Translations under genes and position numbers: made by a program
In this document: positions 1-8,839 of the stretch, piece after piece
Position numbering within the stretch: position 1 is the first letter of the stretch
Layout of the letters: each line of letters opens with the position of its first letter
Assembly: GCF_018100985.1 (NCBI RefSeq)
Contig: NZ_JAGJEI010000012.1
Coordinates: 1 to 64,000 of the forward strand
DNA from: Pseudoalteromonas sp. MMG007
Lineage (GTDB): Bacteria > Pseudomonadota > Gammaproteobacteria > Enterobacterales > Alteromonadaceae
Length of the DNA: 64,000 nt
Direction: 5' to 3'
Notes under the pieces: generated by a model
Seen by the model: the letters and a program-made list of their open reading frames with translations, nothing else
Told to the model about the DNA's origin: nothing
Databases searched by the model: none

Positions 1-1
1 A

Positions 2-157
2 GGTGTAGGGGTTGACCCTCGTGGCGGTCGTCACTTTAATATACAAAAGCAAACGGCGCAGTTTGATCCAAATGTCACTTACACTAATAAATTGCAAGGT
101 AATAAAAATACCAGCGCGCAGTTGGATAGCTTAAACGAAGTTGATTGGCCTATATAA
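2..157 (+). CDS. C-terminal end of an unidentified protein (partial, cut by window edge)
   Basis: An open frame runs from the window edge to a TAA at 155-157 and gives 51 residues ending NEVDWPI. It includes the basic stretch DPRGGRHFNIQ. I do not recognise the family. The frame has no stop for its whole visible length and ends 26 bases before the convergent transporter gene. That it is the tail of a real gene is inferred from position and reading frame only; the start lies outside the window. Confidence 0.5.
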   Translation, partial: GVGVDPRGGRHFNIQKQTAQFDPNVTYTNKLQGNKNTSAQLDSLNEVDWPI

Positions 158-183
158 GCCAATCAACCTCCATCAGGTTATAT

Positions 184-1248
184 TTAAAACAGCTGCACAA
201 TGCCTACATTAACGGCAAAGCCACCTAAGGTTAAAAACAAAAATAAACAGCCTGCTAATAAAAGCGGTTTTATACCTGCTTGGCGAATAGCGCCAACATG
301 TGTACGCAGCCCTAGTGCGACCATGGCAATGGTGAGCAATATATTGTCAAACCATACAATGGCATTTGTAGCACCTTGAGGAATAATCGATAACGAATGC
401 ACGCCACTTGCCACTATAAATAATACCGCAAACCAAGGAATCGTAATTCCCGATTTATGCTCGCTGCCATGTGGGTTTATGTTTGCATGCTTTTTACTTT
501 GCCAAAACGATAAACCCACTAAAAATGGTGCAAGCATCATTACGCGTAGCATTTTTTCTATCACGGCTGTGTCGGCCGCATTGGCGCTTACCGCTGTGCC
601 CGCTGCAACCACTTGCGCTACTTCATGTATAGTTGAGCCAACAAAAATACCGTAAGCGTGCTCACTCAACCCCATAAACTCAAACATTATTGGGTAAGCA
701 AACATACTTAACGTGCCAAACACCACTACCGTTGCTACCGCTACTGATACTTTATGCGCCTGTGCTTTTATAACAGGCTCGGTTGCCATTACCGCTGCGG
801 CGCCACAAATAGAACTACCCGCGCCTATTAGTATGGTTGTTCGCTCATCGAGCTTAAATACGCGCTTACCTAGCTGCACTGCTAATATAAACGTTCCAAC
901 AAGCATAACAACGTCGGTTAGTAAGCCACTCCAGCCCACGCCCGCTACTTGCGTAAAAGTTATTCTAAAACCAAACAACACAACGCCCGCTTTAAGCAAT
1001 ATACTTTTAGCATAATCAACCCCCACATCGGTACGCGTAGCTATGCGCGAAAACACACTGTTACCCACAATAATGCCAAGCACAATACCAATAGTGAGTG
1101 AGCTAAATTGCGCAGTTTGCATTATTTGTAACTTACTTAATGCAACAGATGCTCCCGCCAAAACAACCACCAGCAGCATACCTAACCACCAGCGCGTATC
1201 GCCGTATTGCTTAGTATTAATACCCAAATTTTTAATAGCGCTAAGCAT
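184..1248 (-). CDS. YeiH/UPF0324 family putative sulfate exporter
   Basis: A 354-residue polytopic inner-membrane protein with about ten hydrophobic segments from residue 20 to the C-terminus. Family-typical stretches are visible: LKAGVVLFGFRIT near residue 86, LIGAGSSICGAAA near 140 and STIHEVAQV near 206. Members of this family (YeiH, PSE) are annotated as putative sulfate exporters, but the substrate is not firmly established. The divergent LysR gene starts 121 bases away, the arrangement seen for yeiH with its LysR partner yeiE, so regulation by that protein is likely (inference). Length fits the family and no damage is seen. Confidence 0.85.
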   Translation of the reverse strand: MLSAIKNLGINTKQYGDTRWWLGMLLVVVLAGASVALSKLQIMQTAQFSSLTIGIVLGIIVGNSVFSRIATRTDVGVDYAKSILLKAGVVLFGFRITFTQVAGVGWSGLLTDVVMLVGTFILAVQLGKRVFKLDERTTILIGAGSSICGAAAVMATEPVIKAQAHKVSVAVATVVVFGTLSMFAYPIMFEFMGLSEHAYGIFVGSTIHEVAQVVAAGTAVSANAADTAVIEKMLRVMMLAPFLVGLSFWQSKKHANINPHGSEHKSGITIPWFAVLFIVASGVHSLSIIPQGATNAIVWFDNILLTIAMVALGLRTHVGAIRQAGIKPLLLAGCLFLFLTLGGFAVNVGIVQLF

Positions 1249-1369
1249 AATATTCTCTCAATTGAACAACGTTAAACTGTTGACTTCATTTTAAGAAAGC
1301 GCAAAATATAACTCCAATACATTAAAATCATGATTCGATAACTTAAAGTTATGTAATTTGAGGGGCTCG

Positions 1370-2248
1370 ATGAACTTACATGCACTTCGGGTGTTTTATA
1401 CGGTAGCAAAGCTTGGTAGTTTTTCAGGCGCAGCTGAAGCACTTTTTATAAGCCAACCGGCTGTATCTAAAGCGCTAAAAGAGCTTGAGCACCAATTAAA
1501 TATTCAACTTATAGAGCGTGCATCTAAAGGCAAAAAACTTACCTTAAGCGAGGGCGGCCAAGCCTTGTATGATCATGCACGTAGCATTTTTGCCATTGAA
1601 AAAGCCGCCATTGAAGATATTAAATCACGCACAGGGCTTAAGCGCGGCACACTCGTTATAGGCACTAGTACAACCATTGCCAGCTATTGGCTACCTCCCT
1701 ATTTAGCCAATTTTTGCGCACAATACCCCCATATAAAAGTAGAAGTACAAGTTGCTAATACCGCGCAAATTGAGCACGCCCTACTTGAATGCACTATCGA
1801 TTTAGCACTGGTTGAAGGCACACCTACCGAGCAGCATATAATAAGTAAGCACTGGCAAAATGATTTAATGAGTGTGGTTATACCGAGCAACTTTAAGCCC
1901 ACGAAAAACTTAAAAGCATGGTTAAACAATCAATTTTGGTTATTACGCGAGCCTGGCTCTGGCACGTTAGAAATGTCGGTAAAGTTATTAGCAGAGCACG
2001 GTATACAAGCAGAGCAAAGTATGCAATTAGGCAGCAACGAGGCAATAGCAAGGGCTGTTACTCAAGGTATGGGGGTCGCTTTATTGCCAAATGTAGTCAC
2101 AGAAGATTTAGTGCAGTTAGGTAAATTAATACGGCTAAAACAGCCAAATAACATCGAGTTATCAAGGCCATTATACCAGTTACACTATAAAGACAGACCC
2201 TCTTCGCATGCAGCGCAAGCGTTCGAAAAAAGCCTGTTTAGTGAATAG
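1370..2248 (+). CDS. LysR-family transcriptional regulator (divergent from the YeiH-type transporter)
   Basis: A LysR-type regulator of 292 residues. An N-terminal winged helix-turn-helix (about 1-60, MNLHALRVFYTVAKLGSFSG and AEALFISQPAVSKALKELE) is followed by a periplasmic-binding-like effector domain (about 90-290). I chose the ATG at 1370 because it follows GAGGGG at 1360-1365 and begins the usual LysR N-terminus; an in-frame TTG at 1358 would only add four residues. It is divergent from the putative sulfate exporter, which it probably controls together with itself through the 121-base spacer. The effector is not predictable; YeiE and CysB-like relatives respond to sulfur or nitrogen compounds (family knowledge). 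Confidence 0.85.
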   Translation: MNLHALRVFYTVAKLGSFSGAAEALFISQPAVSKALKELEHQLNIQLIERASKGKKLTLSEGGQALYDHARSIFAIEKAAIEDIKSRTGLKRGTLVIGTSTTIASYWLPPYLANFCAQYPHIKVEVQVANTAQIEHALLECTIDLALVEGTPTEQHIISKHWQNDLMSVVIPSNFKPTKNLKAWLNNQFWLLREPGSGTLEMSVKLLAEHGIQAEQSMQLGSNEAIARAVTQGMGVALLPNVVTEDLVQLGKLIRLKQPNNIELSRPLYQLHYKDRPSSHAAQAFEKSLFSE

Positions 2249-2328
2249 TGATTATGTGAGTAAAATTAGAATTGAGCTGTAAGTCACGTAAGAGAAAGGT
2301 TGTGTGACATTAATCGCTTGTAGTGGTG

Positions 2329-2730
2329 TTACCTTAATTTATTATATATAAGCCAGCTAGTTAAACCCATTGAAAGTACTAATAAATGAAGAACCAATGT
2401 TTCACGATTAAATTCACTAAATAGACTGAGTAAAAAAACAGGAAGTATGCTTAAGATTAAAACTACCGGTAATTTAAATAAATTTAACTTTTGGAGTAAT
2501 AAGCTAATAGGTAATCCGTAAATGAACATTAAAGGATAAAAATAAAATAAGCTTCCCATCCCTATTGATACACCAAAACCAACACCTGAAATTAATGAAC
2601 TAACAGAAGTAAATTTTTCGATACCCGCATAAAAATAACAAAAACCAAGGACTGGTAATGCAATTAAAGGACTAAGAATCGCAGCAATCAAATTTTTACG
2701 TAGATCCTTAGTCATATTAAGAAATGCCAC
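2329..2730 (-). CDS. Small four-helix membrane protein, unknown function
   Basis: A 133-residue hydrophobic protein. Four likely transmembrane segments lie near residues 14-34, 43-63, 66-80 with 87-103, and 112-128, and the tail is short and basic. The N-terminal KDLRKN suggests a cytoplasmic start. An internal ATG at residue 6 (MTKDLRK) is also plausible. I recognise no family and see no catalytic residues. It stands alone between the LysR gene and the thioredoxin-like gene with about 200 bases of non-coding sequence upstream. Confidence 0.6.
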   Translation of the reverse strand: MAFLNMTKDLRKNLIAAILSPLIALPVLGFCYFYAGIEKFTSVSSLISGVGFGVSIGMGSLFYFYPLMFIYGLPISLLLQKLNLFKLPVVLILSILPVFLLSLFSEFNRETLVLHLLVLSMGLTSWLIYNKLR

Positions 2731-2930
2731 AATGAGCTTGTAGATTAATTCGTTTTTTATTTGTTTTAATTGATATGCGAGCCATAGCTGAATTCCTATT
2801 TTTGCTCAGCCAAAGGAGTTAAACCTCGACTTCACACATTAAAATATTAAGAGGCTATTCACGGCAGACCACCAGCTAACTTATAAGTCTATTAGCTAAA
2901 TCAGTAAGCTCTTATATCTCTAAGCTCTAC

Positions 2931-3389
2931 TCACAAACCCTGCGTTAAATCTTGCGCTAACGTACCCGTTGCCTTTTCAACTAGGCGAACTAACTCTTTG
3001 CCATTTTGTTTAACAACAAACGTAGGTGTGTATTGTAAGTCATGAGCCTGTGCAATGCCTGCATCATCGCGTTTATCGTAACCTACGGCCACATAGTCAA
3101 TGCTTACAAGTGTAACTTTCGATGCATCAAGTAATTTAATAAGCTTTGGTACTTCGCGCTCACTGTCGTGGCACCACGTGCCAAATAATACAATTAGCTC
3201 CTTGCCTTCTAGCTTTTGCATTAGGGCTATATCTTGCTCGGTTGGTGTAAACGCTTTGTATTGCTCGTTAAATTTATCGTAGTCGCTTAGCAGTGCTTGC
3301 GTACTTATCTCGCCCGAAAATGGCGCTGTAGCAGCGCAGCTTACAAGCGGCATGCTTAAAGCGCACAGTAAAATTAATTGTTTAAACAT
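2931..3389 (-). CDS. Thioredoxin-fold (lipo)protein
   Basis: A 152-residue exported thioredoxin-like protein. The N-terminus is a signal peptide with a lipobox-like LVSC around Cys18, so it may be a lipoprotein. The fold core is visible as ELIVLFGTWCHDSEREVPKL (about 65-84) and ends with YTPTFVVKQNGKELVRLV near 120-137, including the cis-Pro before T. The redox motif WCHDS has one Cys where classical thioredoxins have CxxC, so a simple disulfide oxidoreductase role is doubtful. It could be a thiol-dependent, chaperone-like or binding protein. It is the last gene on this strand after the large 655-residue gene. Confidence 0.75.
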   Translation of the reverse strand: MFKQLILLCALSMPLVSCAATAPFSGEISTQALLSDYDKFNEQYKAFTPTEQDIALMQKLEGKELIVLFGTWCHDSEREVPKLIKLLDASKVTLVSIDYVAVGYDKRDDAGIAQAHDLQYTPTFVVKQNGKELVRLVEKATGTLAQDLTQGL

Positions 3390-3460
3390 AAGGTTGCTCT
3401 TAATTTAGGTATCAAACGACTATACCCAATATTGAGTGTGGAGTGAACCGCTCTCAGGCG

Positions 3461-5428
3461 TTACTTTTTATCCATAAAAAAGTTTACTTGCGATAAGTTA
3501 GTTAAATATTCTCGCCTTACGTCTTTATTCTCAGCTAGCTTATCTAAATCACCAATTAAGGTTACAAGCTTAGTATGTGAGTGGCGGTTCGTTTCTATAA
3601 AATCGTCTTGCTTGTCATCACTCTCATCGCGCTCTTTTTTATGCATAGAGTAGCTGTTTTCGTTTTCTTCGAGCCATATATCGTCAATTAAGCGAATATC
3701 ACTTTTGCTAATGGTTTGTTCTTGCATCGCCATTTGCAGCTCGTATTGATTAGTTTGCGGGTTAAACTCAAACATTTTTGTATCAACATCAACTTCGTGA
3801 GACTGATCGAGCCCCACAAGTTCTTTATTTTTAACGGCGGTGTTTACGTTATAACTCTCTTCTTTGTTGTAGTAATCAGGGCGACTGTATTGATAATCAA
3901 AATGGCTACTTACATTTTTACTTTGCGTTACACCGCTAAGATCCCCTAATTGGGTTTGCGCAGTCGCTTGGCTTAGCTCAATGGTACTTTTAGGTTGATA
4001 GTCGCCATTATCCAGTACATAAGAAAACGTGGCATCAAAATCAGCGAGCTTAGAAATACCCGCCCCTAAAGTATTGGGTGCTTTATTACCGAGCCCTTGA
4101 TAACGGGCATCGTTTGTAATCATGTTATCAACCAAATCAGCAATCATGGCGCGCCCGTCATTAAATTGCTGTTCTGCAAGCGACTCTAAATTGCTATAAC
4201 GTTCAGCCGCCGACGACATACTCGTAAAAGCGCCTTTAAACAATGCAAAACCTTGTTGCATTGTCTCGTCGCCCTTACGACCAAATGCCGAGTCTTTACT
4301 ATCCTCGGTGCTATTTACTCGACTATCTTCTAAGCTTTGATCAAGCGACGCTAAATACTGCTGCATTTGTTGCGTGTCTTTAACGCCAATGGTTGACATA
4401 TCGAGTGCAAAATCAATGTCGTTTTTCCCACTCTCGGCTTTAAACACAAGTGCTTGCTGGTTTGATGCTTCATCAATGGAGTAACTTAAATCAAGTGTGT
4501 TCTCACCATAATCAAGCGCATCATTTTGCGTTGTTGAAAACGACACATTAAAACCCGCTAGCTGCTCACTATTAAAGTCTGCTAAAAAGTTTAAACTCAT
4601 GTCTGTTTGGTTTGGCACTATAATAGGATTAAATGAGTTTTCGCTCACTTTAAAAAACTCATCGGCCATTTCACCAACACCCGACATAACCTGCGTTAAA
4701 GCCGCATGTTCAGCCTCAGATAAATTGCCATTAACTTCGTAACTTATGCCAAAGCCATCTATCGCTTCACCGGTTTCTTCGTCGTAACCTTGCGATGAGT
4801 TAAAGGTAATGTTTATAACATCACCTTCTTTAGTTTTTACCGAGAGTTCAAACAAGTTGTTATCGTCATCCCCGTATTTTGAGCGATTAAGGCTTTCCAT
4901 GTACGGATTAAGCGTGCGCTCAACACGTTGCTGGCTCGAGGCTAAAAACGTTTTTTGCTCATGCCCAAGTTGCCCTAAACTCGATAAAATATCACTAGTA
5001 TTAGCATAAGCACCCTGAATATTTTTAACGGATGTATTTAATCGCTCAATTAATTTATCGCTGCTTTCGTTTTTTAATAACCCCTCATGCTGAGAGGTAA
5101 TTACGGTGCGCAGGGCGAGTTCTTCATTGGAGGGTTTATAGTTATTAAGGCTTGGTGTACTCGATATTGTAAATAGTGAGGTTAATTGCTGCTGTAAAAC
5201 ATCCTCAACTTTTTGATTACTGGCTAGTGCTTCGTCAATAGTTTCGTTATTTAACTGGCTAAGCAGTTCGTCGGTTATTTTAGGCGCATTAGTGTGTAAA
5301 GCATTAATAGCTTGAAGGTCGCTACTGGTATGTAGCGAAGGACTCACAGAGCTTTGGTTAGTATTATTAACTGATTGAGCCAGTAAAGCGCTTAAATTGG
5401 CGTGGTTGCCAAGAGTACTGTTGACCAT
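3461..5428 (-). CDS. Large acidic Ser/Asn-rich protein, unknown function
   Basis: A 655-residue protein with no signal peptide or membrane helix. The first 150 residues are Asn/Ser/Leu-rich with repeated short helices (LLAQSVNN, LLSQLNNE). A central region, about 165-330, is probably beta-rich (ELSVKTKEGDVINITFNSSQ; GFGISYEVNG). The C-terminal part ends in a charged helix DDIWLEENENSYSMHKKER. I do not recognise a domain family; the mixture recalls proteins handled by type I or flagellar-type export, but that is only an impression. It stands alone, with the LysR/GST block upstream and the thioredoxin-like gene downstream (71 bases apart), possibly in one transcription unit with it. Confidence 0.65.
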   Translation of the reverse strand: MVNSTLGNHANLSALLAQSVNNTNQSSVSPSLHTSSDLQAINALHTNAPKITDELLSQLNNETIDEALASNQKVEDVLQQQLTSLFTISSTPSLNNYKPSNEELALRTVITSQHEGLLKNESSDKLIERLNTSVKNIQGAYANTSDILSSLGQLGHEQKTFLASSQQRVERTLNPYMESLNRSKYGDDDNNLFELSVKTKEGDVINITFNSSQGYDEETGEAIDGFGISYEVNGNLSEAEHAALTQVMSGVGEMADEFFKVSENSFNPIIVPNQTDMSLNFLADFNSEQLAGFNVSFSTTQNDALDYGENTLDLSYSIDEASNQQALVFKAESGKNDIDFALDMSTIGVKDTQQMQQYLASLDQSLEDSRVNSTEDSKDSAFGRKGDETMQQGFALFKGAFTSMSSAAERYSNLESLAEQQFNDGRAMIADLVDNMITNDARYQGLGNKAPNTLGAGISKLADFDATFSYVLDNGDYQPKSTIELSQATAQTQLGDLSGVTQSKNVSSHFDYQYSRPDYYNKEESYNVNTAVKNKELVGLDQSHEVDVDTKMFEFNPQTNQYELQMAMQEQTISKSDIRLIDDIWLEENENSYSMHKKERDESDDKQDDFIETNRHSHTKLVTLIGDLDKLAENKDVRREYLTNLSQVNFFMDKK

Positions 5429-5584
5429 GATTATCCTTAATCGCTAAACCCTATTAAGTAATCTATCGGACACAGCATAAAAATCTTTAGTTTAAGGAGA
5501 GGTTTTTTACCTATTAATTATACAAACAACCCATTAATAAATTTAATAAGCATAAATGACATCAATCAAAACCGTATAAACGTA

Positions 5585-5612
5585 GGTCGGATAAGCGAAG
5601 CGCCATCCGACC
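5585..5612. repeat. REP-like hairpin repeat
   Basis: Perfect 8-base arms GGTCGGAT and ATCCGACC enclose a 12-base loop AAGCGAAGCGCC. The sequence resembles REP/BIME-type short palindromic repeats of gammaproteobacteria. It lies between the start of the 655-residue gene and the end of the LysR gene, inside a spacer of 227 bases that otherwise holds nothing I can identify. Confidence 0.7.
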
Positions 5613-5655
5613 ATTCACCACTCGGTTTATTTACAACCCACTCAACTTTTAAGCG

Positions 5656-6582
5656 CTATTCTGCTCGCGTATTACTTTCATCTGTTTCTTTTATCCTTTG
5701 CACTAAAAAGTCGACCGCCGCTTTTACCTTTGGTACCAAATAACGTTGTTTTTGGTACAACAGATAAACGGCCATATTGGTGTTTTGCGTTATCGCTAAC
5801 TCATGCTCAAACTTAAGCTCTTGTAACTCACCCGTTTCAAGGTAGGATTTAAGTGCCCACCGAGTCGACATTAAAATCCCTTCTCCGTTGCTGGCTTTTT
5901 TAGCCAGCCAATTCCCATTATTTGATATAGCGACGGCAGGCGCTGATACGTCGTGCCATTGTTCATCTATTTTACATAACCACGGCGTAGGCCCCAAGGG
6001 TGTTTTAAAATATAGGCCACGGTGCTGCAGTAATTCCATAGCACTTTTAGGCGTCCCGTATTTTTGCAAATACCCAGGCGATGCAACAGGTATAAAGCTA
6101 TTATCCATAAGCTTAATTGCTAACACGCGCTCGTTAGGTGCATACCCTCCACGAATGGCTATATCAACGTCGTCACGCCCAAGGGTAGAAAGCTCATCGC
6201 TTAGGCTTACATCCAGTATAATTTCGGGATACAAAACACTAAATTCATCAAGTAGCGGCATTAAAATTTTGTCGCCAAAGCCAACCATACAACTAATTGA
6301 TAATCGCCCCATGGGTGTAGTTTGGTAGCTGCGCACTGTTTCTTGGCTCTGCGCCAGTTGCCCCAAAATTTGCTGCATATCGTTGTAGTAAATATGCCCA
6401 ACTTCGGTAAGCTTAACAATGCGGGTTGAGCGTTTTAAAAGCGTAGCGCCTAAGCTTTTTTCTAAATCGGCTACTCGGCGCGACAACGACGAAGGCGGTA
6501 CACCAAACGCTTTTGCAGCTTTAGTAAAACTGCCTGTTTCGACTACTTTTATAAAATACCGTATGGCTTTTAGTTGATCCAT
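5656..6582 (-). CDS. LysR-family transcriptional regulator of the adjacent GST/MDR operon
   Basis: A 308-residue LysR-type regulator with HTH MDQLKAIRYFIKVVETGSFT and KAFGVPPSSLSRRVADLE (about 1-58) and an effector domain of the CrgA/YafC-like subgroup (GRLSISCMVGFGDKILMPLL near 92-111). It is divergent from gst (start 6749), with a 166-base AT-rich spacer that should hold both promoters. Autoregulation and control of gst-mdr are inferred from the divergent layout. The length is normal and nothing is missing. Confidence 0.87.
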   Translation of the reverse strand: MDQLKAIRYFIKVVETGSFTKAAKAFGVPPSSLSRRVADLEKSLGATLLKRSTRIVKLTEVGHIYYNDMQQILGQLAQSQETVRSYQTTPMGRLSISCMVGFGDKILMPLLDEFSVLYPEIILDVSLSDELSTLGRDDVDIAIRGGYAPNERVLAIKLMDNSFIPVASPGYLQKYGTPKSAMELLQHRGLYFKTPLGPTPWLCKIDEQWHDVSAPAVAISNNGNWLAKKASNGEGILMSTRWALKSYLETGELQELKFEHELAITQNTNMAVYLLYQKQRYLVPKVKAAVDFLVQRIKETDESNTRAE

Positions 6583-6748
6583 GCTGCCTCTGCGTTAAGT
6601 AAGCTTTATTATTGCCTTAAAGGCAAAAGTGATTCGCATTTTCCCTTATATATAAGCAAATTAAAACAAGTAATAATAACCTTAACTTATCTACACGCTT
6701 TAATTTATTTAACGCCAATAGTTAAAGCTTAAAACCAAAGGCTACATT

Positions 6749-7426
6749 ATGATTACTTTGCACGGCTTCGCAGCTAGTAACTATTACAACTTGGTTAAGC
6801 ATGTACTTTTACACAAAAAGCTGCCATTTAATGAGCACCTTATATACAACAACGACGAGCAGTTTTTAGCTATAAACCCTATGGGGAAAGTGCCGGCTAT
6901 TACCACCGCTGATGGGCTAAATATTGCAGAGTCGAGCGTTATTTGCGACTACCTTGAAGAAACCTACCCAAACAACACGCTATACCCTGAAGATTCAGCC
7001 GAGCGTGCTTTTGTTCGCCAAATAATGAAAATAAGTGAGCTTTACTTCGAATTGCCAAGCAGGCGCTTAATCCCGTATGTATTTACAGGCTCCCCTGCCC
7101 CTGAACACGTAAAAGACGACATTCGCAAGCTTTTAACGCGCGGTGTAAACGCCCTTTGTGAATTAACGCATTTTTCGCCGTGGATAGCAGGCGAACAATT
7201 TAGCATGGCAGATATTTATGTTTACTACGTAAATACAGTGGTTAACGCATTCACGCCAAAAGAGCTTAACTGGGATGTACTGGCCGAAATACCTGGTATG
7301 AAAGAGTGGCAAGCAAAAATGAGCCAATCGACCATTGCTCAGCAAATAGAGGCAGATCGCCAAGCAAATATGCCTGAGTTTATGCAAAAGGTAACAGCAC
7401 AAATACAGGCAGCTCAAAGCAAGTAA
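6749..7426 (+). CDS. Glutathione S-transferase family protein
   Basis: A 225-residue cytosolic GST. The N-terminal thioredoxin-like domain (1-80) shows MITLHGFAASNYYNLVKHVL, the cis-Pro motif GKVPAI and the glutathione-binding ESSVICDYLEE. The helical C-terminal domain includes FSMADIYVYYVNT. An early Ser or Tyr near residues 10-13 would be the catalytic hydroxyl. It probably conjugates or reduces electrophiles with glutathione; the substrate is not readable. It is followed 43 bases downstream by an MDR dehydrogenase on the same strand and preceded by a divergent LysR gene, which suggests an inducible detoxification operon (inference). Confidence 0.85.
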   Translation: MITLHGFAASNYYNLVKHVLLHKKLPFNEHLIYNNDEQFLAINPMGKVPAITTADGLNIAESSVICDYLEETYPNNTLYPEDSAERAFVRQIMKISELYFELPSRRLIPYVFTGSPAPEHVKDDIRKLLTRGVNALCELTHFSPWIAGEQFSMADIYVYYVNTVVNAFTPKELNWDVLAEIPGMKEWQAKMSQSTIAQQIEADRQANMPEFMQKVTAQIQAAQSK

Positions 7427-7469
7427 TTACGCTATACGCTACCCATTCTCAATTTATAGGAACAGTATT

Positions 7470-8597
7470 ATGACAGATAAAAATATCCAACTTACTTCAA
7501 CTATCAGCGAAGACAATAAACTCACACTTGCCTTAAAAAACATCGAGATGCCAAAGCCAAATGTCGATGAAGTGGTTATTCGTATTGAAGCTGCACCATT
7601 AAACCCATCAGACTTAGGCGTTTTATTCAGCGCAGCTGATATGTCTACTGCAAAGCAATCGGGTACTGATGAAAACCCAGTAATTACTGCTGATGTTCCA
7701 GCTCAATTTATGCCATCACTTAAAACACGTGTTGGTAAAGCAACACAAGTAGGTAATGAAGGTGCAGGCACCGTAGTAGCAGCAGGCTCATCACCAGCCG
7801 CACAAGCATTAATGGGTAAAACCGTTGCAGTAATTGGCGGCGGTACGTATCGTCAATTTATATGTGCCAATGTACAAAGCTGTTTAGAATTAAAAGAAGG
7901 CACTACCGCTAAAGAGGGAGCGTCGTCTTTTGTAAATCCGCTTACTGCACTAGCCATGGTAGAAACCATGCGCGCCGAGGGCCATAAAGCCATTATTCAT
8001 GCAGCAGCGGCTTCTAATTTAGGGCAAATGTTAAACCGCATTTGTATTGCCGATGGCGTTGATTTAATTAATATTGTACGCAAGCCAGAGCAAGAAACTC
8101 TACTGCGTAATATGGGCGCTAAATACGTTGTAAATTCAAGCAGTGATACGTTTATTGACGATTTAACAGCGGCCATTATTGAAACTGGCGCGACTATTTC
8201 GTTTGACCCAATTGGTGGCGGCCAATTAACAAGCGATATACTAAACTGTATGGAAGTAGCGGCCGCACGCGATATGAAAGAACACAGCCTATATGGCTCA
8301 GACACGTTTAAACAAGCATATATATATGGTGCGTTAGATCGCGGGCCTATTACACTTAATCGTAATTTTGGTTTTGCATGGGCTGTAAGTGGCTTTTTAC
8401 TATTTAATGCCTTAGGTAAATTAGGCACTGAAACTGTAATGAAAATGCGTAAACGTGTAGCAGATGAAATAACAACCACCTTTGCAAGCAATTATACACA
8501 TGAGGTTACCCTCGCTGAGGTATTAAAACTAGAGTCAATTGCCGCTTATTCTAAACAAGCTACTGGCGAAAAATTCTTAGTTAAACCACACGCTTAA
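7470..8597 (+). CDS. Zinc-type MDR alcohol dehydrogenase/quinone reductase-like protein
   Basis: A 375-residue medium-chain dehydrogenase/reductase. The GroES-like N-terminal domain (IRIEAAPLNPSDLGVLF near 41-57; VGNEGAGTVV near 94-103) is followed by a Rossmann domain (IIHAAAASNLGQMLNR near 175-190). The zinc-ligand pattern of true alcohol dehydrogenases is not evident, so an NADPH:quinone reductase or enoyl reductase-like activity is more likely. The RBS AGGAACAG precedes the ATG. It follows gst in the same unit, which ends at the hairpin terminator at 8621. Confidence 0.82.
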   Translation: MTDKNIQLTSTISEDNKLTLALKNIEMPKPNVDEVVIRIEAAPLNPSDLGVLFSAADMSTAKQSGTDENPVITADVPAQFMPSLKTRVGKATQVGNEGAGTVVAAGSSPAAQALMGKTVAVIGGGTYRQFICANVQSCLELKEGTTAKEGASSFVNPLTALAMVETMRAEGHKAIIHAAAASNLGQMLNRICIADGVDLINIVRKPEQETLLRNMGAKYVVNSSSDTFIDDLTAAIIETGATISFDPIGGGQLTSDILNCMEVAAARDMKEHSLYGSDTFKQAYIYGALDRGPITLNRNFGFAWAVSGFLLFNALGKLGTETVMKMRKRVADEITTTFASNYTHEVTLAEVLKLESIAAYSKQATGEKFLVKPHA

Positions 8598-8620
8598 TTA
8601 TAACCCACCCCCTTATAGAC

Positions 8621-8647
8621 CAGATACTTGCAGCAGTATCTGCTTTT
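8621..8647 (+). terminator. Rho-independent terminator after the GST/MDR operon
   Basis: Arms CAGATACT (8621-8628) and AGTATCTG (8635-8642) form a perfect 8-bp stem with a 6-base loop, followed by CTTTTTTA. It lies 23 bases after the dehydrogenase stop codon. Confidence 0.85.
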
Positions 8648-8654
8648 TTATAAA

Positions 8655-8705
8655 TATACTGTGCATTAACCTCACAGCCTAGCTGTGAGGTTAATGCACA
8701 GTATA
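8655..8705. repeat. Perfect long inverted repeat (24-bp stem, 3-base loop)
   Basis: Positions 8655-8677 and 8683-8705 are exact reverse complements (arm begins TATACTGTGCATTAAC). The next inner pair C8678-G8682 also matches, leaving only CTA as loop. It begins just after the terminator at 8621-8647 and has no T-tract, so it is not an ordinary terminator. It could be a cruciform or RNase III-type RNA hairpin, or a mobile-repeat remnant; the sequence alone does not decide. Confidence 0.8.
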
Positions 8706-8839
8706 AGCCCCTCAACACTGTTTATTAAAACCCTTCATAAAACCATCACAAAAATGTAACTTACTGAATGTTTACACATTGTTTGCACCTTCTATTTTTA
8801 TAGTTTTGCGACGTTAATAAAATAAAAAAGATCGCATCA

